Source: Dysosmobacter segnis
GTDB lineage: Bacteria > Bacillota > Clostridia > Oscillospirales > Oscillospiraceae
Reading direction: 5' to 3'
Length of the DNA stretch: 64,000 nt
Assembly: GCF_014297285.1 (NCBI RefSeq)
Contig: NZ_JACOQI010000003.1
Location: forward strand, 186,001-250,000
This document shows positions 1 through 8,461 of this stretch, in pieces (positions within the stretch are counted from its first letter, which is position 1; the number at the start of each line of letters is the position of its first letter). Under the pieces are notes generated by a model, which made no database searches, was not told the origin of the DNA, and saw nothing but the letters and a program-made list of their open reading frames with translations. Position numbers and translations under genes: made by a program.

Positions 1-2384
1 AGAATGGTCTTGACAATCTGCATACCCTCGGTGGCCTTCTGCACCTTGTCCACAGCCAGCGCGGCGGCCTTCACGGCCTCCTCATCGCTGTCCACCGGCA
101 TGGTGACGGTGCCCTTCATCTTGCCGTTGACCTGAATGGCCATCTCCACAGAGGAAGCCACGGTCTTGCTGGCGTCATATACAGGCCACTCCGCCTGACA
201 GCACATTCTGCCGGTCTCAGCGGCAAAGCCAAGCTGCTCCCACAGCTCCTCGGTGACGTGGGGGGCAAAGGGATTCAGCAGCCGCAGCAGAATGCCCATG
301 TCGCCCTTGGTGACGCCGTTGGCGGTCATTTCGTTGACGGCAGTCATCATGGCGGCGATGGCGGTGTTCATCTTCAACGTGTCGATATCGTCGGTGACCT
401 TCTTGATGGCCTTGTGGAGAACGGCCTCGTTGGCGGGGGTCAGCTCACGGCTGTCCGCCGCGGACTCCGCCAGATTCCACACCTTGTCCAAAAAGCGCTT
501 GGAGCCCTTCACGGCATCGGTGGACCAGGTAGCCGCCTGCTCAAAATCGCCCACGAACATGATATACAGCCGCATGGTATCTGCACCGTACTGGGCCACA
601 ATGTCGTTGGGGTTCACCACGTTGCCCCGGGACTTGGACATCTTCTCGCCGCCCTCGCCCAGGATCATGCCGTGGCTGGTGCGCTTGGCGTAAGGCTCCT
701 TGGTGGGCACGGCGCCGATGTCATAGAGGAACTTATGCCAGAACCGGGAGTACAGCAGATGCAGCGTAGTGTGCTCCATGCCGCCGTTGTACCAGTCCAC
801 GGGAGACCAGTATTCCAGCGCCTCCTTGGAGGCCAAGGCCTTATCATTGTGGGGGTCCATATACCGCAGGAAGTACCAGCAGGAGCCGGCCCACTGGGGC
901 ATGGTATCCGTTTCACGCTGGGCAGGGCCGCCGCACTTGGGGCAGGTGGTGTTCACCCAGTCGGTCATCTTGGAGAGAGGAGATTCGCCGTCGTCCGTCA
1001 GCTCGTAGCTCTCCACGTCCGGCAGCAGCAAGGGAAGCTGCTCCTCCGGCAGGGGGACCCAGCCGCACTTCTCGCACTTCACCAGAGGGATCGGCTCGCC
1101 CCAGTAGCGCTGACGGCTGAACACCCAGTCACGGAGCTTGAAGTTGGTCTTGGGATGGCCGATGCCATGCTCCGTGACCCACTTCTTCATGGTGGGGATA
1201 GCCTCCTTGACGGTAAGGCCGTTGAGGAAGTCGGAGTTGACCATGATGCCGGTGTCGTCCTTCAGTGCAAAGGCGCACTTGGTGACGTCGCCTCCCTTCA
1301 CCACTTCCACAATGGGCAGGCCGAAGGCCGTGGCAAAATCCCAGTCGCGCTGATCGTGGCCAGGCACGCCCATGACGATGCCGGTGCCGTAGCCCATCAG
1401 CACGTAATCAGAAACGAAAATGGGAATATGCTTACCGGTGACGGGATGGACGGCCTCGATGCCTTCCAGCCGGACGCCGGTCTTTTCCTTGTTCAGCTCG
1501 CCTCGCTCAAAATCGGATTTCCGGGCAGCCTCCTGCCGGTAGGCCTCCACGGCCTCCCAGTTGGTCAGCTGGTCCTTCCACTGGGCGAGGTAGGGGTGCT
1601 CGGGAGAGATGACCATATAGGTCACGCCGAACAGCGTGTCGCACCGGGTGGTGTAGACCGTCAGCTTGTCGCCGTTGGTGGCGGTGAAGTCCACCTCGGT
1701 ACCCTCGCTGCGGCCGATCCAGTTGCGCTGCTGGATCTTCACCCGCTCGATATAGTCCACGTCGTCCAGATCGTCAATGAGGCGGTCGGCGTACTTGGTG
1801 ATGGCCAGCATCCACTGGCTCTTTTCCTTGCGGATGACCTCGCTGCCGCAGCGCTCGCAGACGCCCTCCACAACTTCCTCGTTGGCCAGCACGCACTTGC
1901 AGCTGGTGCACCAGTTCACGGGCATGGATGCCTTATAGGCAAGGCCCTTCTTGAACAGCTGGAGGAAGATCCACTGGGTCCACTTGTAGTAGCTGGGGTC
2001 GGTGGTGTCTACCACCCGGTCCCAGTCAAAGGAGTAGCCCAGCATGTGAAGCTGCTTGGTGAAGTTGGCGATGTTCTGCTTGGTAACGATGGCAGGATGG
2101 ACGTGGTTCTTGATGGCGTAGTTCTCCGTGGGCAGGCCGAAGGCGTCAAAGCCGATGGGGAACAGCACGTTGTAGCCCTGCATCCGCTTCTTGCGGCAGA
2201 TGATGTCCATGGCGGTGAAGGGACGGGCGTGGCCCACGTGGAGGCCCTGGCCGGAGGGATAAGGGAACTCGATGAGGCCGTAGAACTTCTCCCGGGTCTT
2301 GTCCCCGGTGACGGCGGTGAAGGGCTTTTCCTCCAGCCACTTCTTCTGCCATTTCTTTTCAATGGCTGTAAAATCGTACTTCAT
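1..2384 (-). CDS. leuS: Leucyl-tRNA synthetase (3' end cut by the window)
   Basis: Class I aminoacyl-tRNA synthetase that charges tRNA-Leu in the cytoplasm. About 794 codons are present; the family is about 800-850 residues, so only a few C-terminal residues are missing. The HIGH-type motif (HVGH) is at residues 49-52, the insert with the CP1 editing domain follows at about 220-400, and the KMSKS loop is near residue 582 ([10 protein letters not shown]). Zinc-binding-type CxxC pairs are visible in the insert regions. The ATG at 2384 is preceded by AAAGGAG at good spacing. A leucine T-box lies upstream, separated from leuS by a small membrane-protein gene, so both are probably induced by uncharged tRNA-Leu. 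Confidence 0.97.
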   Translation of the reverse strand, partial: MKYDFTAIEKKWQKKWLEEKPFTAVTGDKTREKFYGLIEFPYPSGQGLHVGHARPFTAMDIICRKKRMQGYNVLFPIGFDAFGLPTENYAIKNHVHPAIVTKQNIANFTKQLHMLGYSFDWDRVVDTTDPSYYKWTQWIFLQLFKKGLAYKASMPVNWCTSCKCVLANEEVVEGVCERCGSEVIRKEKSQWMLAITKYADRLIDDLDDVDYIERVKIQQRNWIGRSEGTEVDFTATNGDKLTVYTTRCDTLFGVTYMVISPEHPYLAQWKDQLTNWEAVEAYRQEAARKSDFERGELNKEKTGVRLEGIEAVHPVTGKHIPIFVSDYVLMGYGTGIVMGVPGHDQRDWDFATAFGLPIVEVVKGGDVTKCAFALKDDTGIMVNSDFLNGLTVKEAIPTMKKWVTEHGIGHPKTNFKLRDWVFSRQRYWGEPIPLVKCEKCGWVPLPEEQLPLLLPDVESYELTDDGESPLSKMTDWVNTTCPKCGGPAQRETDTMPQWAGSCWYFLRYMDPHNDKALASKEALEYWSPVDWYNGGMEHTTLHLLYSRFWHKFLYDIGAVPTKEPYAKRTSHGMILGEGGEKMSKSRGNVVNPNDIVAQYGADTMRLYIMFVGDFEQAATWSTDAVKGSKRFLDKVWNLAESAADSRELTPANEAVLHKAIKKVTDDIDTLKMNTAIAAMMTAVNEMTANGVTKGDMGILLRLLNPFAPHVTEELWEQLGFAAETGRMCCQAEWPVYDASKTVASSVEMAIQVNGKMKGTVTMPVDSDEEAVKAAALAVDKVQKATEGMQIVKTI

Positions 2385-2444
2385 GGTTGACTCCTTTTAT
2401 CTGAAATGTTCTGCATTTTGATTGATTTGATCTCAGGACCGCTT

Positions 2445-2792
2445 TTATGTCCGCCGCTTGACGCGCCACCAGACCAGCTGAACGGCCAGTGCGAGCAACG
2501 CTGCCGCGCACAGCATCTGAAAAGCTGTTGCGGGTTCAAAGGTCCCGCCCCATTTCTCCGTTCCGAACACGGACAGGCAGACGCAGGATACCAGCAGGGA
2601 CAGGGCATTTCCCAAAAACAGGGCTTTCAGACTGTTTCTGTGGTATGTCCATTTCATCAGCGTAATCACGCCGATGATAGACAGAAAATTCGCCAAAACT
2701 TTGCCCGTTTCCCCATGTCCCCAAAATCCCAGATACGCATAGGGAACGCCATAGGCCAGAAAAGGAACGGGGGAAGCCCACAGCTTTTTCAT
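2445..2792 (-). CDS. Small integral membrane protein between the leucine T-box and leuS
   Basis: Predicted protein of 115 residues with about four hydrophobic stretches (roughly 8-25, 33-48, 62-80, 92-110) separated by short charged loops, so probably a polytopic inner-membrane protein. I do not recognise a family. The ATG at 2792 is preferred; an in-frame GTG lies 15 bases upstream. It is the first reading frame after the T-box terminator and ends 60 bases before leuS with no terminator visible between them, so it is probably co-transcribed with leuS. A role in leucine or amino-acid transport would fit the position but is only an inference. Confidence 0.7.
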   Translation of the reverse strand: MKKLWASPVPFLAYGVPYAYLGFWGHGETGKVLANFLSIIGVITLMKWTYHRNSLKALFLGNALSLLVSCVCLSVFGTEKWGGTFEPATAFQMLCAAALLALAVQLVWWRVKRRT

Positions 2793-2824
2793 CCTACAAC
2801 GCCTCACGCTTTCCGCCGAATAAA

Positions 2825-3058
2825 GAAAACGCCCCTAAGCCTTACGGCTCAGGGGCGTTGAAAACGCGGTACCACCCTGTTTCCGCCGGTTTCCCGGCGC
2901 TCGGTGCGGCAGATAACGATGCCAGCCGTTCCGCCCTACTGCTGTTCAGGCGAAAGACTCCGGGGCCAGTCCTCCCAGGCTCCCCCACCGGCTTGCACCA
3001 AACGCCGGCTCTCTGAAGGCGGGATACCAGGGCTTTTTCCCCATCTCAGTCGATAACG
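2825..3058 (-). promoter_or_regulatory. T-box leader, leucine specifier (CUG)
   Basis: On the minus strand the conserved T-box GGGTGGTACCGCG lies at about 2867-2879, followed by a strong GC-rich terminator hairpin (about 2829-2860) ending in a T run. The stem I signature AGAGAGCCGG and the conserved GAACAGCAGTAGGGCGGAACGG block are visible further 5'. The base helix of stem I can be drawn as GGGG with CCCC, which places CUG (2969-2967) in the specifier loop followed by a purine. CUG is a leucine codon and leuS is downstream. The T-box call is secure; the exact specifier comes from hand folding. Confidence 0.92.
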
Positions 3059-3063
3059 GATTT

Positions 3064-3092
3064 ATTTTATGCGCAAACCGCCGGTTTGTCAA
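3064..3092 (-). promoter_or_regulatory. Sigma-A promoter of the leuS T-box unit
   Basis: On the minus strand TTGACA (3092-3087) and TAAAAT (3069-3064) are separated by 17 bases. The start of transcription would fall just before the T-box leader. Confidence 0.75.
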
Positions 3093-3130
3093 GTCCTCTT
3101 ACCGGCCGCAGCAGGCAAAACCGTTCCAAA

Positions 3131-4264
3131 TCAGGCCCGTTTTTCCAGATTGCCGCTGTATTTCTCCCGGAAGTCGGCAAAGGTGCCGTTGTCCAGTGCC
3201 TCCCGGATCTTGGCCATTAGTTCGTTGTAGAACCAGAGGTTGTGCAGCACCGCCAGACGCAGGGCCAGCACCTCGTCCGCCTTGAACAGGTGGCGCAGGT
3301 AGGCCCGGGAATGGCTCCGGCACACCGGGCAGCTGCAGCTTTCGCTGATGGGCCGGTCATCGGTGATATACTTCTCGTTCATGATGTTCACGTTGCCCTC
3401 CCAGGTAAAGAGCTTTCCGTGACGGCCGTTGCGGGAGGGCATCACGCAGTCGAAGAAGTCCACGCCCCGGGCCACGGCCTCAATGATGTTGCTGGGGGTT
3501 CCCACGCCCATGAGATACCGGGGCTTCTCCTTGGGGGCAAAGGGCTCCACCACGTCGATCATCTCGTACATGATCTCCGCCGGCTCGCCCACCGCCAGAC
3601 CGCCGATGGCGTAGCCGTCGCAGTCGATCTTGGCGATCTCCTGCATATGCCAGGCCCGAAGATCCGCGAAGGTGGCGCCCTGGTTGATACCGAACAGCAT
3701 CTGATGGGGGTTCACCGTGTCCGGCAGACTGTTGAGCCGGTCATGCTCCACCTTGCAGCGCTGGAGCCAGCGGAGGGTCCGCTCCACCGATGCCTTGGCG
3801 TACTCATACCGGGCCGGGTTCTCCACGCACTCGTCAAAGGCCATGGCGATGTCACTGCCCAGATTGGACTGGATCTGCATGGATTCCTCCGGGCCCATAA
3901 AGATCCGGTGCCCGTCGATATGGCTGGCGAAGGTGACGCCCTCCTCCTTGATCTTCCGCAGAGAGGCCAGCGAAAACACCTGAAACCCGCCGGAGTCCGT
4001 GAGGATCGGCCCATCCCAATTCATAAATTTATGGAGGCCGCCCATCTGCCGCACCACCTTGTCACCGGGACGGAGATGCAGGTGGTAGGTGTTGGACAGC
4101 TCGATCTGGCAGCCCACATTTTTCAAATCCAACGCCGAAACGCCGCCCTTGATGGCCGCCTGCGTACCCACATTCATAAACACCGGGGTTTGCACCGTGC
4201 CGCCGTGGGCGCAGGAGAATTCGCCCCGTCGGGCCTTCCCCTCTGTTTTCAAGATCTTAAACAT
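3131..4264 (-). CDS. tgt: Queuine/preQ1 tRNA-guanine transglycosylase
   Basis: Exchanges guanine 34 of GUN-anticodon tRNAs for a queuosine precursor (preQ1 in most bacteria). The 377 residues match the family length. The nucleophile loop TDSGGFQ is near residue 90, the second catalytic segment FDCVMPSRNGRHG is near 265-277, and the zinc site is CxCxxC followed by His near 306-335. The ATG at 4264 has AAGGA eight bases upstream; the GTG two codons earlier would sit too close to that site. No queuosine biosynthesis gene adjoins it, so the precursor may be made elsewhere or salvaged. Confidence 0.96.
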   Translation of the reverse strand: MFKILKTEGKARRGEFSCAHGGTVQTPVFMNVGTQAAIKGGVSALDLKNVGCQIELSNTYHLHLRPGDKVVRQMGGLHKFMNWDGPILTDSGGFQVFSLASLRKIKEEGVTFASHIDGHRIFMGPEESMQIQSNLGSDIAMAFDECVENPARYEYAKASVERTLRWLQRCKVEHDRLNSLPDTVNPHQMLFGINQGATFADLRAWHMQEIAKIDCDGYAIGGLAVGEPAEIMYEMIDVVEPFAPKEKPRYLMGVGTPSNIIEAVARGVDFFDCVMPSRNGRHGKLFTWEGNVNIMNEKYITDDRPISESCSCPVCRSHSRAYLRHLFKADEVLALRLAVLHNLWFYNELMAKIREALDNGTFADFREKYSGNLEKRA

Positions 4265-4301
4265 AGCCACATTCCTTTTCGTTTATTGCAAATGCCCTTA
4301 C

Positions 4302-4330
4302 ATTATAATATAGGGTACCGGAATGTGCAA
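4302..4330 (-). promoter_or_regulatory. Sigma-A promoter of tgt
   Basis: Minus strand TTGCAC (4330-4325), 17-base spacer, TATAAT (4307-4302), about 38 bases before the tgt start codon. Confidence 0.7.
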
Positions 4331-4365
4331 GAGCGTTATCATCCGCAAAAGCTGGCGATTTGACA

Positions 4366-4402
4366 AAAACGCACCGGGAGACAGTGTCTCCCGGTGCGTT
4401 TG
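4366..4402 (-). terminator. Intrinsic terminator of fba
   Basis: A near-perfect hairpin with arms of about 14 bases (ACGCACCGGGAGACA and its complement) followed on the minus strand by TTTTTG, just after the fba stop codon. Confidence 0.85.
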
Positions 4403-4429
4403 GGGTAAAATCAATCAGTCAAAACTGAA

Positions 4430-5398
4430 TTAGGCCTTGCCGGCGCAGCCGAGGACGTCCACCAGCTTGTGACGGACCAGCTCCTTGATGTTGGCACGGG
4501 CGGGCTTCAGGTACTCGCGGGGATCGAACTTGTCGGGATGCTCCGCCATGAACTTACGGATGGTGCCGGTCATGGCCAAACGCAGGTCGGAGTCGATGTT
4601 GATCTTGCAGACGGACAGCTTGGCAGCCTGACGCAGCTGCTCCTCGGGCACGCCGATGGCGTTGGGCATCTGACCGCCGAACTCGTTGACCATCTTCACA
4701 TACTCCTGAGGCACGGAAGAAGAGCCGTGGAGCACGATGGGGAAGCCGGGCAGGCGCTTGGAGACCTCTTCCAGAACGTCGAAACGCAGGGGAGGGGGAA
4801 CCAGAATGCCCTTTTCATTGCGGGTGCACTGCTCGGGCTTGAACTTATAAGCGCCGTGAGAGGTGCCGATGGCGATGGCCAGAGAGTCGCAGCCGGTCTT
4901 GGACACGAACTCCTCGACCTCCTCGGGGCGGGTATAGGAGGCCTCGTGAGCGGCGACCTTGACCTCGTCCTCGATGCCGGCCAAAGTGCCCAGCTCGGCC
5001 TCGACCACAACGCCGTGATCGTGGGCATACTCCACGACCTTCTTGGTGATCTCGATGTTCTCGGCAAAGGGCTTGCCGGAAGCATCGATCATGACGGAGG
5101 TGAAGCCGCCGTCAATGCAGCTCTTGCAGGTCTCGAAGTCCGGGCCGTGGTCCAGATGCAGAACGATGGGGATATCGGGGCAGCACTCCACAGCGGCCTC
5201 AACCAGCTTCACCAGATAGGTGTGGTTGGCATAGGCGCGGGCGCCCTTGGAAACCTGCAGGATCACGGGAGCGTGCTCCTCCTGGCAAGCCTCGGTAATG
5301 CCCTGCACGATCTCCATATTGTTGACGTTGAACGCGCCGATGGCATAGCCGCCATCATAGGCTTTCTTGAACATTTCAGTAGAAGTAACCAGTGGCAT
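4430..5398 (-). CDS. fba: Class II fructose-bisphosphate aldolase
   Basis: Zinc-dependent aldolase that cleaves fructose 1,6-bisphosphate to glyceraldehyde 3-phosphate and dihydroxyacetone phosphate. The 322 residues carry the class II signatures: HLDHG (zinc His and catalytic Asp, near 81-85), VEAELGTLAG near 132-141, IGTSHGAYK near 177-185, LHGSSS near 224-229 and the phosphate-binding KINIDSDLR near 265-273. It is transcribed away from the pfp gene, so two successive glycolytic steps sit back to back. The ATG at 5398 has an AGGAGG-type site upstream. Confidence 0.97.
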   Translation of the reverse strand: MPLVTSTEMFKKAYDGGYAIGAFNVNNMEIVQGITEACQEEHAPVILQVSKGARAYANHTYLVKLVEAAVECCPDIPIVLHLDHGPDFETCKSCIDGGFTSVMIDASGKPFAENIEITKKVVEYAHDHGVVVEAELGTLAGIEDEVKVAAHEASYTRPEEVEEFVSKTGCDSLAIAIGTSHGAYKFKPEQCTRNEKGILVPPPLRFDVLEEVSKRLPGFPIVLHGSSSVPQEYVKMVNEFGGQMPNAIGVPEEQLRQAAKLSVCKINIDSDLRLAMTGTIRKFMAEHPDKFDPREYLKPARANIKELVRHKLVDVLGCAGKA

Positions 5399-5522
5399 AC
5401 GAACATCCTCCTATAAAATATAACTTTCTATTTGGGGATCTATCCGTTTTTCATCCCGGAAGCCCTTGTGAACATATTGACAATTTTTTAGATTTCTGGG
5501 AGGAAAACGTTTTTCTTTTATC

Positions 5523-5550
5523 ATAATATCACAAAAAAAATAAATTGCAA
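5523..5550 (-). promoter_or_regulatory. Probable promoter of fba
   Basis: Minus strand TTGCAA (5550-5545), 16-base spacer, TATTAT (5528-5523). It implies a 5' untranslated region of about 120 bases in which I see no recognisable riboswitch. Confidence 0.5.
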
Positions 5551-5553
5551 GTA

Positions 5554-5582
5554 TTTACTTTCTAAAATTTCGATGATATGAT
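5554..5582 (+). promoter_or_regulatory. Promoter of pfp
   Basis: TTTACT (5554-5559), 17-base spacer, TATGAT (5577-5582), followed by AGGAGG at 5607-5612 and the start codon at 5621. Confidence 0.65.
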
Positions 5583-5620
5583 ACAGGTATCTTATTTTGA
5601 ATCGTCAGGAGGATTTTCAT

Positions 5621-6859
5621 ATGAGCGAATTGAAAGGCGCCTGTATCTTCGGTCAGTCCGGCGGTCCCACTTCCGTTATCAACGCCAGTGCCTACGGCGT
5701 GATCGCAACTGCCCTGAAGAACCCCAACATCACCCGGGTCCTGGGTGCAGAGCACGGCATCAAGGGTGTTCTGAATGACCGTCTGTTCGACATGGGTCAG
5801 GAGGACCCCGCCGAGCTGGAGCTGCTGAAGTACACTCCTTCCTCTGCTCTGGGTTCCTGCCGCTATAAAATGGCGGACCCCGACGTGGATGACACGGATT
5901 ACAAGCGCATTCTGGAGATCTTCAAGAAGTATGACGTCCGTTACTTCTTCTATAACGGCGGTAATGACTCCATGGACACCTGCAACAAGATCTCCAAGTA
6001 TATGCAGAAGGTCGGTTATGACTGCCGCGTGATGGGCGTGCCCAAGACCATTGACAACGACCTGTTCGGCACCGACCACTGCCCCGGCTTCGCCTCCGCC
6101 GCCAAGTACATCGCCACCTCCTGCATGGAGGTCTATCAGGACGCCCGCGTCTATGACACCGGCATGGTCTGCATCATGGAGATCATGGGCCGTCACGCCG
6201 GCTGGCTGGCTGGCGCTGCTGCTCTGGCTACCGCTTACGGCGCAGGTCCCGACCTGGTGTACCTCCCCGAGGTGGACTTCGACATGGACAAGTTCCTGGC
6301 CGACGTGGACCGCATCTATAAGGAAAAGGGCAACTGCATGGTGGCCGTTTCCGAGGGTATCCACTATGCTGACGGCACCTTCGTCTCTGAGGCCAAGACC
6401 TCTGCCACCGACGGCTTCGGCCACGCTCAGCTGGGCGGTCTGGCTGCTCACCTGGCCTCTGTGGTCAAGGAAAAGACCGGTGCCAAGGTCCGCGGCATCG
6501 AGCTGAGCCTGCTGCAGCGCTGCGGCGCACATCTGGCCTCCGAGACCGACATTGAGGAGTCCGTCATGAGCGGCAAGGCCGCCGTGGAGAACGCCGTGGC
6601 CGGCATTACCGATAAGATGGTCGGTTTCCAGTGCACCCGCGACAACGGCAAGTACGTCTGCAAGACGGAGCTGCTGAACCTCACCGACGTGGCCAACACG
6701 GAGAAGAAGGTTCCTCTGGAGTGGATCAACAAGGAGCACAACGGCGTGGAGCAGCCCTTCATCGACTATGTGCTGCCCCTGATCCAGGGTGAGCCCAACC
6801 TGCCCAAGGTGGATTCCCTGCCCCGCTTCGCCAAGCTGAAGAAGGTTCTGGTAAAGTAA
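5621..6859 (+). CDS. pfp: Pyrophosphate-dependent 6-phosphofructokinase
   Basis: Phosphorylates fructose 6-phosphate using pyrophosphate, reversibly, in glycolysis. The 412-residue protein has the PFK fold with FGQSGGPTSV at the N-terminus. The donor-specificity positions read as PPi type: GGNDS (near 113) has Asp where ATP enzymes have Gly, and PKTIDND (near 140) has Lys where ATP enzymes have Gly. MGRHAGW near 188 is also typical. Start ATG at 5621 with AGGAGG nine bases upstream. Assignment to the PPi group follows from established family motifs; kinetics cannot be read from sequence. Confidence 0.92.
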   Translation: MSELKGACIFGQSGGPTSVINASAYGVIATALKNPNITRVLGAEHGIKGVLNDRLFDMGQEDPAELELLKYTPSSALGSCRYKMADPDVDDTDYKRILEIFKKYDVRYFFYNGGNDSMDTCNKISKYMQKVGYDCRVMGVPKTIDNDLFGTDHCPGFASAAKYIATSCMEVYQDARVYDTGMVCIMEIMGRHAGWLAGAAALATAYGAGPDLVYLPEVDFDMDKFLADVDRIYKEKGNCMVAVSEGIHYADGTFVSEAKTSATDGFGHAQLGGLAAHLASVVKEKTGAKVRGIELSLLQRCGAHLASETDIEESVMSGKAAVENAVAGITDKMVGFQCTRDNGKYVCKTELLNLTDVANTEKKVPLEWINKEHNGVEQPFIDYVLPLIQGEPNLPKVDSLPRFAKLKKVLVK

Positions 6860-6884
6860 GTCTCCCCTTTAGAATTGTAAAACG

Positions 6885-6917
6885 CAGCCGCCTGATGGAT
6901 ACTCCATCAGGCGGCTG
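6885..6917. terminator. Terminator between pfp and coaX (convergent)
   Basis: A 15-base-pair perfect hairpin (CAGCCGCCTGATGGA and its complement, loop of 3). The U tract is weak on the plus strand (ATTTGTTG); it probably serves pfp and may also act for coaX. Confidence 0.7.
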
Positions 6918-6954
6918 ATTTGTTGCTTTACTGCTTTCTTTTCATTTTTCCGAT

Positions 6955-7725
6955 TTACTGGTTTCTCTTATAGATGGCCCACAGGCCCTTCATCAGCAGT
7001 GTTTTATCGTAAAGGATCTTATTCCGGCAGAATTTCACGATAAAGGGCGCGCTGCCGCCGGTGGCCACGATGTGCAGCTCCTTTCCGGGAAATTCCCCCC
7101 GGATGCGGTCGATGATGCCGTCCAGCATGGCGGCGGTGCCGTATACGATGCCGGAGCGCATACAGTCCTCCGTGCTTTTGCCGATCAGGTTTTTCGGGGC
7201 CTGAAGGGAAATGGCCGGGAGTTGGGCCGCCCGCCGGGAGAGGGCCTCCAGAGAGACGTTGACCCCCGGCAGCAGAAGGCCGCCCTCATAGGTCCGTCCC
7301 TCGGAAATGACACCGATGGTAGTGGCGGTACCCATGTCGATGGTGATGATGGGCGCGGTGAACTGTTCCAGCGCCGACACAGCGTCCGCCACAATGTCCG
7401 CCCCCACCTGACTTTGGACCGCCAGGCGGATATTCAGTCCCGTTTTCACGCCGGGGCCCACCACCACAGGCGGCTTGCCCAGCAGACGGGTCAGCGCTTT
7501 CTCCATCATAAAGTTCAGCGGCGGCACCACGCTGCACAGAATGGAATCCGTCACATCCTCATAGCGGAAATGGTAAAGCTGAAACAGGTTCATCAGATCC
7601 ACGCAGATCTGATCCGCCGTCTTTCGGTAGTCCGTATCCAAGGATGCTAAAAAGCGCAGCTCCCCATCCAGCCCAAACAGGCCGGTGGAAATCGTGGAGT
7701 TGCCGATATCGACCGCCAACAGCAT
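6955..7725 (-). CDS. coaX: Type III pantothenate kinase
   Basis: First step of coenzyme A synthesis, ATP plus pantothenate to 4'-phosphopantothenate. The 256 residues are family length. ASKHA-fold motifs are present: DIGNS at residues 6-10, VGADIVADA near 103-111, DMGTATT near 124-130, GGLLLPG near 145 and ATGG near 227. The ATG at 7725 is chosen because AGGAGG (7740-7735) precedes it; an in-frame upstream extension is not family-like. Divergent from ogt, with which it appears to share a -35 element. Confidence 0.95.
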   Translation of the reverse strand: MLLAVDIGNSTISTGLFGLDGELRFLASLDTDYRKTADQICVDLMNLFQLYHFRYEDVTDSILCSVVPPLNFMMEKALTRLLGKPPVVVGPGVKTGLNIRLAVQSQVGADIVADAVSALEQFTAPIITIDMGTATTIGVISEGRTYEGGLLLPGVNVSLEALSRRAAQLPAISLQAPKNLIGKSTEDCMRSGIVYGTAAMLDGIIDRIRGEFPGKELHIVATGGSAPFIVKFCRNKILYDKTLLMKGLWAIYKRNQ

Positions 7726-7765
7726 ACAAAGCCGCCTCCTCTCACACAATGTATCGTTCCGTTTC

Positions 7766-7817
7766 ATCATACCACGGAGGGATTTCTCTTGCAAGTAGCA
7801 CGGGCCTTGATTATAAT
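7766..7817. promoter_or_regulatory. Divergent coaX/ogt promoters sharing one palindromic -35
   Basis: TTGCAA at 7789-7794 is its own reverse complement. On the plus strand it is followed by a 17-base spacer and TATAAT (7812-7817), towards ogt. On the minus strand it is followed by a 17-base spacer and TATGAT (7771-7766), towards coaX. Both arms have ideal sigma-A geometry, so one hexamer could serve two promoters that cannot be occupied together. Confidence 0.65.
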
Positions 7818-7856
7818 GGCATTGAGCCGTCATTCTATGCGTCAGGAGGGACTTTT

Positions 7857-8384
7857 ATGGAGCTGACCCGGTACGTTTCCCCGCTGGGAACTATATTTTT
7901 AGCCGCTGACAACGGCGCGCTGGCCGGTCTGTGGCTGGAAGGGCAGAAATATTTTGCCGCCACGCTGGACGAAGCCGCCGTGGAACGGGACGATCTGCCC
8001 GTGTTCCGTCAGGCCGCCGCGTGGCTGGACGCCTATTTTGCCAAGCAGCCTCTCCCGGATCTGCCGCCGCTGGCTCCCAGAGGCAGCGATTTCCGTCAGG
8101 TGGTGTGGCGGCTGCTGTTGGAGATCCCCTACGGTCAGGTAACTACCTACGGCGCGCTGGCCCAGATTCTCCGGGACCGGGGAATTTCCGCTGCTGCCCA
8201 GGCTGTAGGCGGCGCGGTGGGGCACAACCCCATTTCTATCCTCATCCCCTGTCATCGGGTTGTGGGGGCGGACGGCAGTCTCACCGGCTACGCCGGAGGC
8301 GTGGAGAAAAAGCGCTTTCTGCTGGCCTTGGAGGGCGTGGATATGACAAATCTCTACATGCCCAAGCGGGGCACGGCCCTGTGA
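7857..8384 (+). CDS. ogt: Methylated-DNA--[protein]-cysteine S-methyltransferase
   Basis: Suicide repair enzyme that transfers alkyl groups from O6-alkylguanine to its own cysteine. The active-site motif IPCHRV is at about residues 130-135; the helix-turn-helix region IPYGQVTTYGALA precedes it. The 175-residue length fits Ogt. The N-terminal ribonuclease-like domain is short. Start ATG 7857 has AGGAGG about eight bases upstream. Confidence 0.95.
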   Translation: MELTRYVSPLGTIFLAADNGALAGLWLEGQKYFAATLDEAAVERDDLPVFRQAAAWLDAYFAKQPLPDLPPLAPRGSDFRQVVWRLLLEIPYGQVTTYGALAQILRDRGISAAAQAVGGAVGHNPISILIPCHRVVGADGSLTGYAGGVEKKRFLLALEGVDMTNLYMPKRGTAL

Positions 8385-8416
8385 CCGTTCCGGCGTTCTT
8401 TATATTTGCAGACAAA

Positions 8417-8448
8417 TGCCCCCGGCGGGAATATTCCCGCCGGGGGCA
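8417..8448. terminator. Bidirectional terminator between ogt and spoIVA
   Basis: A perfect GC-rich hairpin (TGCCCCCGGCGGGAAT and its complement) followed by CTTTTATTT on the plus strand, between two convergent genes. Confidence 0.8.
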
Positions 8449-8461
8449 CTTTTATTTACCT

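Noticed and set aside
258..2390. Open frame of 710 codons opposite leuS
   Set aside because: Same reason: antisense shadow of a conserved synthetase, low-complexity His/Gly/Val composition.
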